From: Microbacterium sp. RURRCA19A
Lineage (GTDB): Bacteria > Actinomycetota > Actinomycetes > Actinomycetales > Microbacteriaceae
Assembly (NCBI RefSeq): GCF_900156455.1
Contig: NZ_FTNQ01000002.1
Location: forward strand, 620,001 to 684,000
DNA length: 64,000 bases
Direction: 5' to 3'
The number at the start of each line of letters is the position of its first letter. Positions within the stretch are counted from its first letter, which is position 1. Positions 40,655-48,315 of the stretch are shown here, piece by piece. Below the pieces are notes generated by a model that worked only from the letters and a program-made list of their open reading frames with translations, was not told the origin of the DNA and ran no database searches. Position numbers and translations under genes: made by a program.

Positions 40655-42681
40655 GCACGCCCGACGCCCTCACCGAAGAAGACCGCGCGGAACTCGAGCT
40701 CGCCGAGCAGGCGCGGCAGAACTCCGGCGACTGGAACAGTGTCGCTCCGGGCAAGGCCGCAGCCTTCGGCCCGAGCTTCCGCCGACTCATCGGTCTGCTG
40801 CGCCCTCACGCCTGGGCGTTCGCGGTCGTCTCGTTCCTCGGGGCCGTCGGTGTGGTGCTCGCGGTGCTCGCGCCGCGGGTCCTCGGCAACGCCACCAACA
40901 TCATCTTCGAGGGCGTCGTCTCGAAATCCCTCGCGCAGGGGTTCCCCGAGGGCACCCCGAAAGACACCGTCGTCGAGGCCCTCCGGTCGGCCGGTCAAGG
41001 CGACGTCGCCAACATCGTCTCGGCGATGGACAACTTCCAGGTCGGCGCCGGGGTCAACTTCGACGCGCTGCGCATCGTCATCGTCACGGTGCTCGCCATC
41101 TACGTCGGCTCGTCGCTGCTGTCGTGGATCCAGGGCTACGTCATCAACGTGATCATGGTGCGCACGATGTGGCGCCTGCGGGAAGACGTCGAGGCGAAGA
41201 TCAACCGCCTGCCGCTGTCCTACTTCGACAAGGTGCAGCGCGGCGAGCTGATCTCGCGCGTGACCAACGACATCGACAACATCACGCAGACGATGCAGCA
41301 GTCGCTCTCCAGCGCCCTCACCTCGGTGCTGACGGTGCTCGGCGTGCTCATCATGATGTTCAGCATCTCGTGGCAGCTGGCTCTCGTCGCCCTCGTCTCC
41401 CTGCCGCTCATGGCGGTGATCTTCGGCGTGATCGGCCCCAAGTCGCAGAAGGCCTTCGGCGAGCAGTGGAAGAAGGTCGGTCGCCTCAACGCCCGCATCG
41501 AGGAGTCCTTCTCGGGCCACGCGCTCGTGAAGGTGTACGGCCGCGAGAAGGACGCGCGGGAGAAGTTCGAGGTCGAGAACGACGAGCTGTTCGAGGCGAG
41601 CTTCCGGGCCCAGTTCCTGTCCGGCATGATCATGCCCGGCATGATGTTCGTCGGGAACCTCACCTACGTCGGCATCGCGGTGCTGGGCGGCCTGATGGTC
41701 GCCGGCGGACAGATCCGTCTCGGTGACGTGCAGGCGTTCATCCAGTACTCGCAGCAGTTCACTCAGCCTCTGTCGCAGCTTGGTGGAATGGCCGCCGTCG
41801 TGCAGTCGGGCACCGCCTCCGCGGAGCGCGTGTTCGCGCTCCTCGACGCCGACGAGCAAGACCCGGATGCCGACGACGCCCCGGCCCACGTCGAGGGCCA
41901 CGGCGTCATCGAGTTCGAGTCGGTCCGCTTCTCGTACACGCCGGAGCGGCCGCTCATCCGTGACCTGTCGTTCCGGGTCGAGCCCGGTCAGACCGTTGCG
42001 ATCGTCGGTCCGACCGGGGCGGGGAAGACCACCCTCGTCAACCTCATCATGCGGTTCTACGAGCTCGACGGCGGCCGGATCCTCCTCGACGGGCAGGACA
42101 TCGCCGACCTCCGTCGCGACGACGTGCGGTCGCGCACCGGCATGGTGCTGCAGGACCCGTGGCTGTTCGCCGGCACGATCCGCGACAACATCCGGTACGG
42201 TCGCGAGTCGGCCACCGACGAAGAGATCGTGGAGGCCGCCGTCGCGACGCGCGTCGACCAGTTCGTGCACTCTCTACCCGAGGGGTACGACACGGTCCTC
42301 GACGAGGATGCCGCGAACGTCTCGGCCGGTGAGAAGCAGCTCATCACGATCGCACGCGCGTTCGTCGCACGGCCGTCGGTGCTGATCCTCGACGAAGCCA
42401 CGTCGTCGGTCGACACGCGCACGGAGCTGCTGTTGCAGCAGGCCATGGCGGCGCTCCGCGAGGGCCGCACCTCCTTCGTCATCGCGCACCGGCTGTCGAC
42501 GATCCGCGACGCCGACCTCATCCTCGTGATGGAGCACGGCGACATCGTCGAGCAGGGTTCGCACGACGAACTGATCTCGGCGCACGGCGCGTACTGGCGC
42601 CTGTACCAGTCGCAGTTCGAGGCCGCGGCGGGCGACGAGGCGGCCACTCCCGAGTTGGATCCGACCGCGACGCGCACCTGA
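40651..42681 (+). CDS. ABC exporter half-transporter with canonical catalytic site
   Basis: A 676-residue partner of the preceding protein. After a 45-residue polar N terminus come six membrane helices, with an extra extracytoplasmic-looking insertion between helices 1 and 2 (about 90-145). The ATPase follows: Walker A GPTGAGKT (453-460), Walker B VLILDEATSS with Glu and H-loop IAHRLST. The signature is altered (VSAGEKQ), so it pairs with the partner's degenerate site. The consensus site uses this Walker B and the partner's VSGGQ. A hairpin terminator follows 20 bases later. Confidence 0.92.
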   Translation: MSTPDALTEEDRAELELAEQARQNSGDWNSVAPGKAAAFGPSFRRLIGLLRPHAWAFAVVSFLGAVGVVLAVLAPRVLGNATNIIFEGVVSKSLAQGFPEGTPKDTVVEALRSAGQGDVANIVSAMDNFQVGAGVNFDALRIVIVTVLAIYVGSSLLSWIQGYVINVIMVRTMWRLREDVEAKINRLPLSYFDKVQRGELISRVTNDIDNITQTMQQSLSSALTSVLTVLGVLIMMFSISWQLALVALVSLPLMAVIFGVIGPKSQKAFGEQWKKVGRLNARIEESFSGHALVKVYGREKDAREKFEVENDELFEASFRAQFLSGMIMPGMMFVGNLTYVGIAVLGGLMVAGGQIRLGDVQAFIQYSQQFTQPLSQLGGMAAVVQSGTASAERVFALLDADEQDPDADDAPAHVEGHGVIEFESVRFSYTPERPLIRDLSFRVEPGQTVAIVGPTGAGKTTLVNLIMRFYELDGGRILLDGQDIADLRRDDVRSRTGMVLQDPWLFAGTIRDNIRYGRESATDEEIVEAAVATRVDQFVHSLPEGYDTVLDEDAANVSAGEKQLITIARAFVARPSVLILDEATSSVDTRTELLLQQAMAALREGRTSFVIAHRLSTIRDADLILVMEHGDIVEQGSHDELISAHGAYWRLYQSQFEAAAGDEAATPELDPTATRT

Positions 42682-42701
42682 CCCCACGACGGGGCACGAT
42701 T

Positions 42702-42738
42702 CGTGCACCGGGGCGCGCAACGACCGCCCCGGTGCACG
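42702..42738 (+). terminator. Terminator after the ABC exporter operon
   Basis: A perfect 14-base stem (CGTGCACCGGGGCG and its complement) closes a nine-base loop, 20 bases past the stop. The rest of the gap up to 42936 contains a TACAGT box and a 12-codon reading frame. Confidence 0.8.
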
Positions 42739-42885
42739 GATGCCGCCCCGGTCCGCCGCGCCCGAGGGAGTCCCGCGCACACGTCCGGCGCACGCGTCCG
42801 GCCCGCGAACGCCCGCGTCACGGGCCCCGCGCCCGGGCGGCATCCGGGGTCCTCCAAAAACCGCTCGGGTACAGTTGTGACGCGC

Positions 42886-42924
42886 ATGCACCGCACAGTG
42901 CGACCCGTTCCGCCGCACAGATAG
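42886..42924 (+). CDS. Possible 12-codon leader peptide upstream of a glycosyltransferase
   Basis: ATG at 42886 opens a frame MHRTVRPVPPHR ending in TAG at 42924, 12 bases before the GTG of the glycosyltransferase. A TACAGT -10 box at 42870-42875 puts the transcript start about four bases before this ATG, so it would be near-leaderless. The peptide is basic and Pro-containing (two prolines near the end), features that could slow ribosomes. There is no homology evidence, so this is a candidate only. Confidence 0.35.
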   Translation: MHRTVRPVPPHR

Positions 42925-42936
42925 GCCTCACCACCC

Positions 42937-44145
42937 GTGACCACTCCTGCGACGCCCGCCCCTTCGTCCTCGGCCGACCGCCCGTTGAAGGTCCTGATCG
43001 GCGCCGACACCTTCCTGCCGCACGTCAACGGTGCCGCCCGCTTCGCCGAGCGGCTCGCCGCCGGTCTCGTGGCGCGCGGACACGACGTCCACGTCGCCGC
43101 CCCGAGCGTCGGACACGGCCACTCCGGCACGTTCACCGAGGTGATCGAGGGGGAGCCGATGACGATGCATCGCCTCCCCTCGTACCGTTTCCTTCCGCAC
43201 GACTGGCTGACGTTCGTCCTGCCGTGGCGGTCGAAGCACTACGCCCGGCGGGTGCTCGATCAGGTGAAGCCCGACGTCGTGCACATCCAGTCGCACATCG
43301 TCATCGGTCGCGGTCTCGCGCGCGAGGCGCGGAAGCGGGGCATCCCGCTCATCGCCACGAATCACGTCATGGCCGAGAACATCCTCGACTTCACGACCCT
43401 GCCCGACTTCCTCGATCGCATCTTCGTCAAGCTCGCCTGGGCCGATGCGAAGCGCACGTTCGCCCTCACACGCGCGGTGACGACTCCCACCCGGCGGGCG
43501 GCGGACTTCCTCGAGGCGACCATCGACATCCGGGGCGTCATCCCCATCTCGTGCGGCATCGACCGCTCGAACTACACTGCCGATCTCGAGCCGCGCGAGG
43601 CGAACCGCATCCTGTTCGTCGGTCGCCTCACGACCGAGAAGGGCATCGACGTCGTCCTGCGCGCGCTCGCACAGCTCGACCCCGCTCTCGATGCGACGTT
43701 CGACATCGTCGGAGGCGGCGACCAGCGCCGCAACCTCGAGCAGCTCGCCGCCCAGCTGGGTGTCGCCGATCGTGTGACCTTCCACGGGCACGCGTCGGAG
43801 GAAGACCTGCGTGCCCTGTACACGCGCGCCACTGTCTTCGCGATCGCCTCGATCGCGGAGCTGCAGTCGATCGCCACCATGGAGGCCATGGCATCCGGTC
43901 TTCCCATCGTGGCCGCGGACGCCGTCGCGCTCCCGCATCTCGTGCACGACGGCGAGAACGGGTACCTCTTCGAACCGGGCAACGTCGCGGAGCTCACCGC
44001 GCGGCTGACCGACGTGCTCACCGCCGAGCCCGAGGAGCGCCGTCGCATGCAGCAGGCGTCGCTCGACGGCGTGCGGGTCCACGACATCGGTCGCACGCTC
44101 GACACGTTCGAGGCGCTCTACCGCGGTCGGCCGATCCCGGAGTGA
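42937..44145 (+). CDS. GT4 glycosyltransferase (mannosyltransferase-like)
   Basis: A 402-residue GT-B, family GT4 enzyme. The N-terminal domain starts VLIGADTFLPHVNGAARF, typical of GDP-mannose-dependent alpha-mannosyltransferases of actinobacterial glycolipid synthesis. The C-terminal donor domain has ILFVGRLTTEKGIDVVLRAL and the E-x7-E motif ELQSIATME in the SIAELQSIATMEAMASG region. It probably works at the inner membrane face on a lipid or glycoconjugate. The start is a GTG at 42937 and it is followed four bases later by a second GT4 gene. The donor sugar is inferred. Confidence 0.88.
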   Translation: MTTPATPAPSSSADRPLKVLIGADTFLPHVNGAARFAERLAAGLVARGHDVHVAAPSVGHGHSGTFTEVIEGEPMTMHRLPSYRFLPHDWLTFVLPWRSKHYARRVLDQVKPDVVHIQSHIVIGRGLAREARKRGIPLIATNHVMAENILDFTTLPDFLDRIFVKLAWADAKRTFALTRAVTTPTRRAADFLEATIDIRGVIPISCGIDRSNYTADLEPREANRILFVGRLTTEKGIDVVLRALAQLDPALDATFDIVGGGDQRRNLEQLAAQLGVADRVTFHGHASEEDLRALYTRATVFAIASIAELQSIATMEAMASGLPIVAADAVALPHLVHDGENGYLFEPGNVAELTARLTDVLTAEPEERRRMQQASLDGVRVHDIGRTLDTFEALYRGRPIPE

Positions 44146-44149
44146 CCGC

Positions 44150-45376
44150 GTGCACGTGGTGATGTTCGCCGACCAGCACGTGGAGTCGCTGGGCGGTGCG
44201 CAGGTGTCGATGCGTCTGCAGCGCCGATTCCTGGAGCGCGCCGGGCACACCGTCACGGTCGTCGCCCCCCGGATGCACCGTCCGGCTCCCACCGATCCGG
44301 CGTACGTCGACCTCCCGTCGATCCCGGTCACCCCCGACCGGGAGTACGCGTTGTCGTGGCCCGGCATCCGCATCGATCGTTTCGTGGATGCCGCAATGGC
44401 GCGTCGCGCGCCGGTCGACGTCGTGCACGTGCAGGCGGATTTCTGGGGCGCGTTCATCGGCCACCGGTACGCCGCACGCCACGGTCTGCCGGTCGTGCAC
44501 ACCATGCACAACCGTGTCGACGTCGGCATCGAGGCGACGGCGCCGTTCCCCGCGCTGGTGCTGCGGGTGCTCAACGTGTGGGCGCGGCGCGCGCTGCGCC
44601 CGGCGCTGCGCGTCCGTGAGGCGCGGCGGGTGCCGGACGGCTGGGCCTACCTGCGTCGGCTCGCCGGGCTCTCGGCCGCGGTGACGGCCCCGTCGGCGCA
44701 CTTCGCGCGACGACTCGAGGCGCACGGCGCGATGCCGGGGGCCTCCGGCGCCGCAGAGACCGCGGGAGTCGATGTGGTCTGGAACGGCATCGACGACGAC
44801 ATCCTGGATGCCGCGCTCGCGGCCGGGCCCGTCGAGCGGCGCCCCGGCCGCCCGCGGTTCGTCTGGATCGGTCGGATGAGTCCCGAGAAGCGCCTGCTGC
44901 CCTTCCTCGAGGCGGTGGCGGAGTCCGGGATCGACGCCGAGGTCGAGGTGATCGGCGGCGGAGCGCAGCTGCGCGCGGCCCGTCGCCTCGTGGAGCGCAC
45001 GCGGCCGGTGGCATCCATCCGATTCGCGGGACGGATGCCGTACGCCCGGACGCTCGCCCGTCTCGCCGAGGCGGACGCGGTCGTGCAGACGTCGATCGGC
45101 TTCGAGACGCAGGGCATGACGGTGTTCGAGGCCGCGTCGCTCGGAACCCCCGCCGTCGTCAGCGACCCCGACATCGCCGCGGAGCTCGGCGGAGGCGTCT
45201 GGAGCGTCGCGGATGCCACGGTCCCGGCGCTCGCCGAGACCCTGCGCCGCGCGGCCGCGGACATCGCCGAGGGCTCCCCGGTCGCGGTGGATCCGTCGAT
45301 CGAGGGGCGGTTCCGGCAGTCGTCGCGCACGGCGGCGATGGTCGAGGTCTACGCCCGCGCGGTCGCGCCGCGCTGA
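44150..45376 (+). CDS. GT4 glycosyltransferase (second of pair)
   Basis: A 408-residue GT4 protein paired with the preceding gene. The N-terminal acceptor domain opens HVVMFADQHVESLGGAQVSM, with the glycine loop. The donor domain contains RFVWIGRMSPEKRLLPFLEA and the E-x7-E motif in GFETQGMTVFEA. The GTG at 44150 has no clear ribosome site, and the four-base gap suggests translational coupling. The two enzymes probably add successive sugars to the same acceptor. The last 28 bases overlap the 3' end of a convergent small gene. Confidence 0.88.
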   Translation: MHVVMFADQHVESLGGAQVSMRLQRRFLERAGHTVTVVAPRMHRPAPTDPAYVDLPSIPVTPDREYALSWPGIRIDRFVDAAMARRAPVDVVHVQADFWGAFIGHRYAARHGLPVVHTMHNRVDVGIEATAPFPALVLRVLNVWARRALRPALRVREARRVPDGWAYLRRLAGLSAAVTAPSAHFARRLEAHGAMPGASGAAETAGVDVVWNGIDDDILDAALAAGPVERRPGRPRFVWIGRMSPEKRLLPFLEAVAESGIDAEVEVIGGGAQLRAARRLVERTRPVASIRFAGRMPYARTLARLAEADAVVQTSIGFETQGMTVFEAASLGTPAVVSDPDIAAELGGGVWSVADATVPALAETLRRAAADIAEGSPVAVDPSIEGRFRQSSRTAAMVEVYARAVAPR

Positions 45377-45591
45377 GCGCGCCGGATGCGGCCGGGGGCG
45401 GCGCGCCGCGGCGCCTCGATGCCCTCGGGCGCGGCCGCCGTCGCGTCGGCGCGGGGGGCGCGGAGCTCGGTGCCGCCGGGCAGACGGCGAGGGTCGGTGG
45501 GCACGCGACGGTGTCCGTCGGTGCGGACCAGCCACAGGGTGGAGCCGGTCCCGATCAGGGCGAGGATGCCGAGGGCGATGAAGTAAGCCAT
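45349..45591 (-). CDS. Small single-pass membrane protein
   Basis: An 80-residue protein with one N-terminal membrane segment (AYFIALGILALIGTGSTLWLV). A basic, Pro/Arg-rich cytoplasmic tail (RTDGHRRVPTDPRRLPGG onward) follows. No family is recognised. The ATG at 45591 follows a TAGTTT box by seven bases on the minus strand, consistent with a leaderless transcript. It is divergent from the GlxA-type regulator and its 3' end overlaps the convergent glycosyltransferase by 28 bases. The clean membrane helix and promoter box favour a real gene. Confidence 0.6.
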   Translation of the reverse strand: MAYFIALGILALIGTGSTLWLVRTDGHRRVPTDPRRLPGGTELRAPRADATAAAPEGIEAPRRAAPGRIRRAQRGATARA

Positions 45592-45615
45592 GGCAGATAA
45601 ACTACGTCTGTACGA

Positions 45616-45638
45616 ATCATGCCCACGAGTGGCATGAT
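45616..45638. promoter_or_regulatory. Palindromic operator candidate between the small membrane protein and glxA-like genes
   Basis: ATCATGCC, seven bases, GGCATGAT: perfect eight-base arms in an 85-base divergent gap. This is a plausible dimer-binding site for the AraC-type regulator at 45677 or another factor controlling both genes. Confidence 0.5.
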
Positions 45639-45676
45639 GGACGACGTTCGAAGTATTTCTGCCACCCGGAGGATCC

Positions 45677-46663
45677 ATGCGTTCCGTCGCCGTCGTCGTC
45701 CAACCCGGCTTCGCCCCGTTCGAGTTCGGCCTCGCGTGCGAGGCGTTCGGGCTCGACCGCAGCGACGACGGCATCCCGAACTTCGACTTCCGCATCGTGA
45801 GTCCCGACCCGGGTGTCGTCCCGTCGAACATCGGGTTCTCGATCAACGTCGAGCACGGTCTCGAGGTCGCGGACGACGTCGACATCCTCGTGCTCGCCCC
45901 GATCCCCCGCGCGCAGTGGGAGGCCGTCGACGAACGCGTGCTCGACCTCGTCCGCCGCGCGGACGCGCGGGGCGCGTGGTTGCTCAGCGTGTGCAGCGGC
46001 TCCTTCGTGCTCGCCGCCGCGGGGGTGCTCGACGGACGTCGCGCCACCACGCACTGGCGGTACGCCGACACGATGGCGCGGATGTACCCCGCGATCGAGG
46101 TCGACCCCGACGTGCTGTACGTCCAGTCGGGCAACATCGTCACGAGCGCGGGCACCGCCGCCGGGCTCGACGCGTGCCTGCACCTTCTCCGGCAGGAACT
46201 GGGCGCCGAACTGGCCAACCGCATCGCCCGACGGATGGTCGTCGCTCCGCAGCGGGACGGCGGGCAGGCGCAGTTCATCGCGGCCCCGATCCCCGTCGAC
46301 GCGTCGCTGTCGCTCGCGCCCGTCACCGAGTGGATGCTGCAGAACCTGCACGCCGACCTGCCGGTCGAGCGACTCGCGGCTCGCGCGCACATGTCGCCGC
46401 GGACGTTCGCGCGCAGGTTCAAAGCCGACTTCGGCGCCACGCCGGCCGCCTGGCTGGCGCGTCAGCGGATGCTGCACGCCCAGCGGCTCCTCGAAGAGAC
46501 CGATCTCGGGCTCGACCGGATCGCGTCCGAGTGCGGCTTCGGCTCCGCGGCAGTGCTGCGGCAGAACTTCGCCCGCACGATGGGTCTCACGCCCACCGCG
46601 TACCGCGCGCGGTTCTCGTGCAGCGATGAGGCGGCCGCGTCCCGGGAAGCCGTGTCGGTCTGA
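45677..46663 (+). CDS. GlxA-family regulator (DJ-1/PfpI plus AraC HTH)
   Basis: A 328-residue two-domain transcriptional regulator. Residues 1 to about 190 are a DJ-1/PfpI-like domain (VAVVVQPGFAPFEFGLACEA, then WLLSVCSGSFVLAAAG with the nucleophile-position Cys). Residues about 215-315 are an AraC HTH: LPVERLAARAHMSPRTFARR and DRIASECGFGSAAVLRQNF. The family activates genes for choline/betaine or other nitrogen compounds, with the DJ-1 domain sensing ligand. The ATG at 45677 has GGAGGA upstream. Its targets may include the divergent small membrane gene. Confidence 0.9.
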   Translation: MRSVAVVVQPGFAPFEFGLACEAFGLDRSDDGIPNFDFRIVSPDPGVVPSNIGFSINVEHGLEVADDVDILVLAPIPRAQWEAVDERVLDLVRRADARGAWLLSVCSGSFVLAAAGVLDGRRATTHWRYADTMARMYPAIEVDPDVLYVQSGNIVTSAGTAAGLDACLHLLRQELGAELANRIARRMVVAPQRDGGQAQFIAAPIPVDASLSLAPVTEWMLQNLHADLPVERLAARAHMSPRTFARRFKADFGATPAAWLARQRMLHAQRLLEETDLGLDRIASECGFGSAAVLRQNFARTMGLTPTAYRARFSCSDEAAASREAVSV

Positions 46664-46807
46664 GTCCGGCATGTCGCCGGGTCGTTGGCATCCATTGACC
46701 CGGGCCGTCGTGCGGAGATGGTGACGGTCGCGCCGGGTGGGCCGTGCTCGGGCTGGCGTGTCGCGGACGAACTCCGCGGGGCGGTGCGTCGCCGTGCCCC
46801 GGGGGCG

Positions 46808-48184
46808 TCAGGCGTGCGCGGCGACGAACGCGGCGTGGTCGGCGCGCGACAGGTCGGCGTACGCGAAGGCCCAGGATGCCAGGGCGTCGGTCAGGGCGCC
46901 ACCGGACCCGACGTAGCCCGCCACGGCGGCGGCATCGGGGGACTGCGCGTGCGCGCGCGCGAGGGTGACGGCGCACGCCTGCGCGTACCGGCGGAACGGC
47001 TTGTCGGTCAACTCCACCATCTCGATGCCTCCCTTCATGTCGTGGAACTGGCGGACGTAGTAATCGGCGTCGGCGCCGCGGACGTGCCCGAGGAACGGGT
47101 CGGATACGCCCTGCAGCACCCGCTGCAGCGACACGACCCGGGCTCCTTCGCCGTCGGACGCGACGAGTGCGACCAGGGACTCCGGCTGACGGATGCCACC
47201 GAACTGCTGCAGCACACTGGCGCCGGCCTGCTTGCCCTGGAGGACGAAGGCGTGCGCGTCGCCGTCCTGCAGCAGCAGGAGGTAGCACCGCGTTCCGACG
47301 CTGCCCACCCCGACCACGCGTCGGGCGACGTCGGTGATGCTGTACTGCTCGAGGGTGAGACGCACGTCGACGTTCGCCGATGTCCGGTACGCGCCGTCGA
47401 CGGCGAGGACGCGGGCGGCGAGCTCCGCGTCGACGGGGGTCATCAGCGGGGGGTGAGGAGTGAACGCGAGACGACCCGCACCGACGTCGGTGGTGAGCCG
47501 TCGGACGGCGCGGGCGCCGGTGCGACGTTCGGCGTCCGACATGGCGCGGCTGAGCACCGCCCGTGACGCGCGATCGAGCGAGTCGAGGACGTCCCGGGGG
47601 CCGAAGTGCTCGAAGTAGCGCTCGATCGGGTCGCGTCGGGTGAGGGTGCGGATCGCCCGGACATAGGAGCGGACGGTCGCCTCGACGGCATCCCGGACGA
47701 TGGAGGGGTCGCGGTTCGTCTCCGCACCGGCCAGGACGACGCTGGTGAGGAGCCTCTTCACGTCCCATTCCCACGGGGCCCAGGCCGCCTCGTCGAAGTC
47801 GTTGAGGTCGAAGACGAGCGTGCGCTGCGGTGAGGCGTAGAAGCCGAAGTTCGCCACGTGCGCGTCGCCGCAGGAGGCGACGTGGAACGGGGTGGACGGG
47901 TCGCGCGCGAGGTCGGCGGCCATGACGGCCGCGGCGCCACGGTAGAAGGCGAAGGGGTTCGCCGACATCCGCTGGATGCGCAGCGGGACGAGTTCGGGGA
48001 TCCGCGTCGCATTCTGCGCGGCCAGGATGCCGAGCGGGTCACGGCCCTCGACGGTCAGGCGGGCGAGATCGCGCCGCGGCACCCGCGCGCGCATCGCGCG
48101 ACCCTGGGCGCGCCGCTCGGGCGACGAGGGCGGCGGGTTCCACGGGATGTCGGGGCGGGGCGCGGTGGCCGTACCGGTGCTCAC
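46808..48184 (-). CDS. DUF2252-family protein
   Basis: A 458-residue protein of the DUF2252 family, widespread in actinobacteria and distantly kinase-like. Family stretches are MSANPFAFYRGAAAVMAAD, ASCGDAHVANFGFYASP (catalytic-loop-like HxxNFG), VFDLNDFDEAAWAPWEWDVK (metal-binding DxxDF) and the C-terminal YYVRQFHDMKGG. Activity has not been established for the family to my knowledge. The GTG at 48184 is the start. It is divergent from clpB by 131 bases and convergent with the GlxA gene; 46664-46807 shows no gene. Confidence 0.87.
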   Translation of the reverse strand: MSTGTATAPRPDIPWNPPPSSPERRAQGRAMRARVPRRDLARLTVEGRDPLGILAAQNATRIPELVPLRIQRMSANPFAFYRGAAAVMAADLARDPSTPFHVASCGDAHVANFGFYASPQRTLVFDLNDFDEAAWAPWEWDVKRLLTSVVLAGAETNRDPSIVRDAVEATVRSYVRAIRTLTRRDPIERYFEHFGPRDVLDSLDRASRAVLSRAMSDAERRTGARAVRRLTTDVGAGRLAFTPHPPLMTPVDAELAARVLAVDGAYRTSANVDVRLTLEQYSITDVARRVVGVGSVGTRCYLLLLQDGDAHAFVLQGKQAGASVLQQFGGIRQPESLVALVASDGEGARVVSLQRVLQGVSDPFLGHVRGADADYYVRQFHDMKGGIEMVELTDKPFRRYAQACAVTLARAHAQSPDAAAVAGYVGSGGALTDALASWAFAYADLSRADHAAFVAAHA

Positions 48185-48238
48185 GCGCTCACCATAGACC
48201 CGCTCCCGTCGGCGCCGTCAGGGGTATCTCGGCATCCA

Positions 48239-48267
48239 TTGCCCTCCGGTTGTGCCGCTGCTAAACT
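48239..48267 (+). promoter_or_regulatory. clpB promoter
   Basis: TTGCCC (48239-48244) and TAAACT (48262-48267) are 17 bases apart. The HAIR operator begins inside the -10 box, so HspR binding would exclude polymerase. Confidence 0.7.
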
Positions 48268-48286
48268 TGAGTCAACGCAACTCAAG
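48266..48286. promoter_or_regulatory. Perfect HAIR operator for HspR at clpB
   Basis: CTTGAGT, seven bases, ACTCAAG matches the HspR inverted-repeat consensus exactly. The symmetry extends three further bases on each side (AAA...TTT). It overlaps the clpB promoter and is a better match than either dnaK site. Confidence 0.92.
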
Positions 48287-48315
48287 TTTGCGAAACGACT
48301 TCCCAGGAGAACGAA

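Noticed and set aside
46664..46807. Gene or structured RNA between the GlxA regulator and DUF2252 genes
   Set aside because: No start with a ribosome site or leaderless box, no significant hairpin; it looks like plain convergent spacer.
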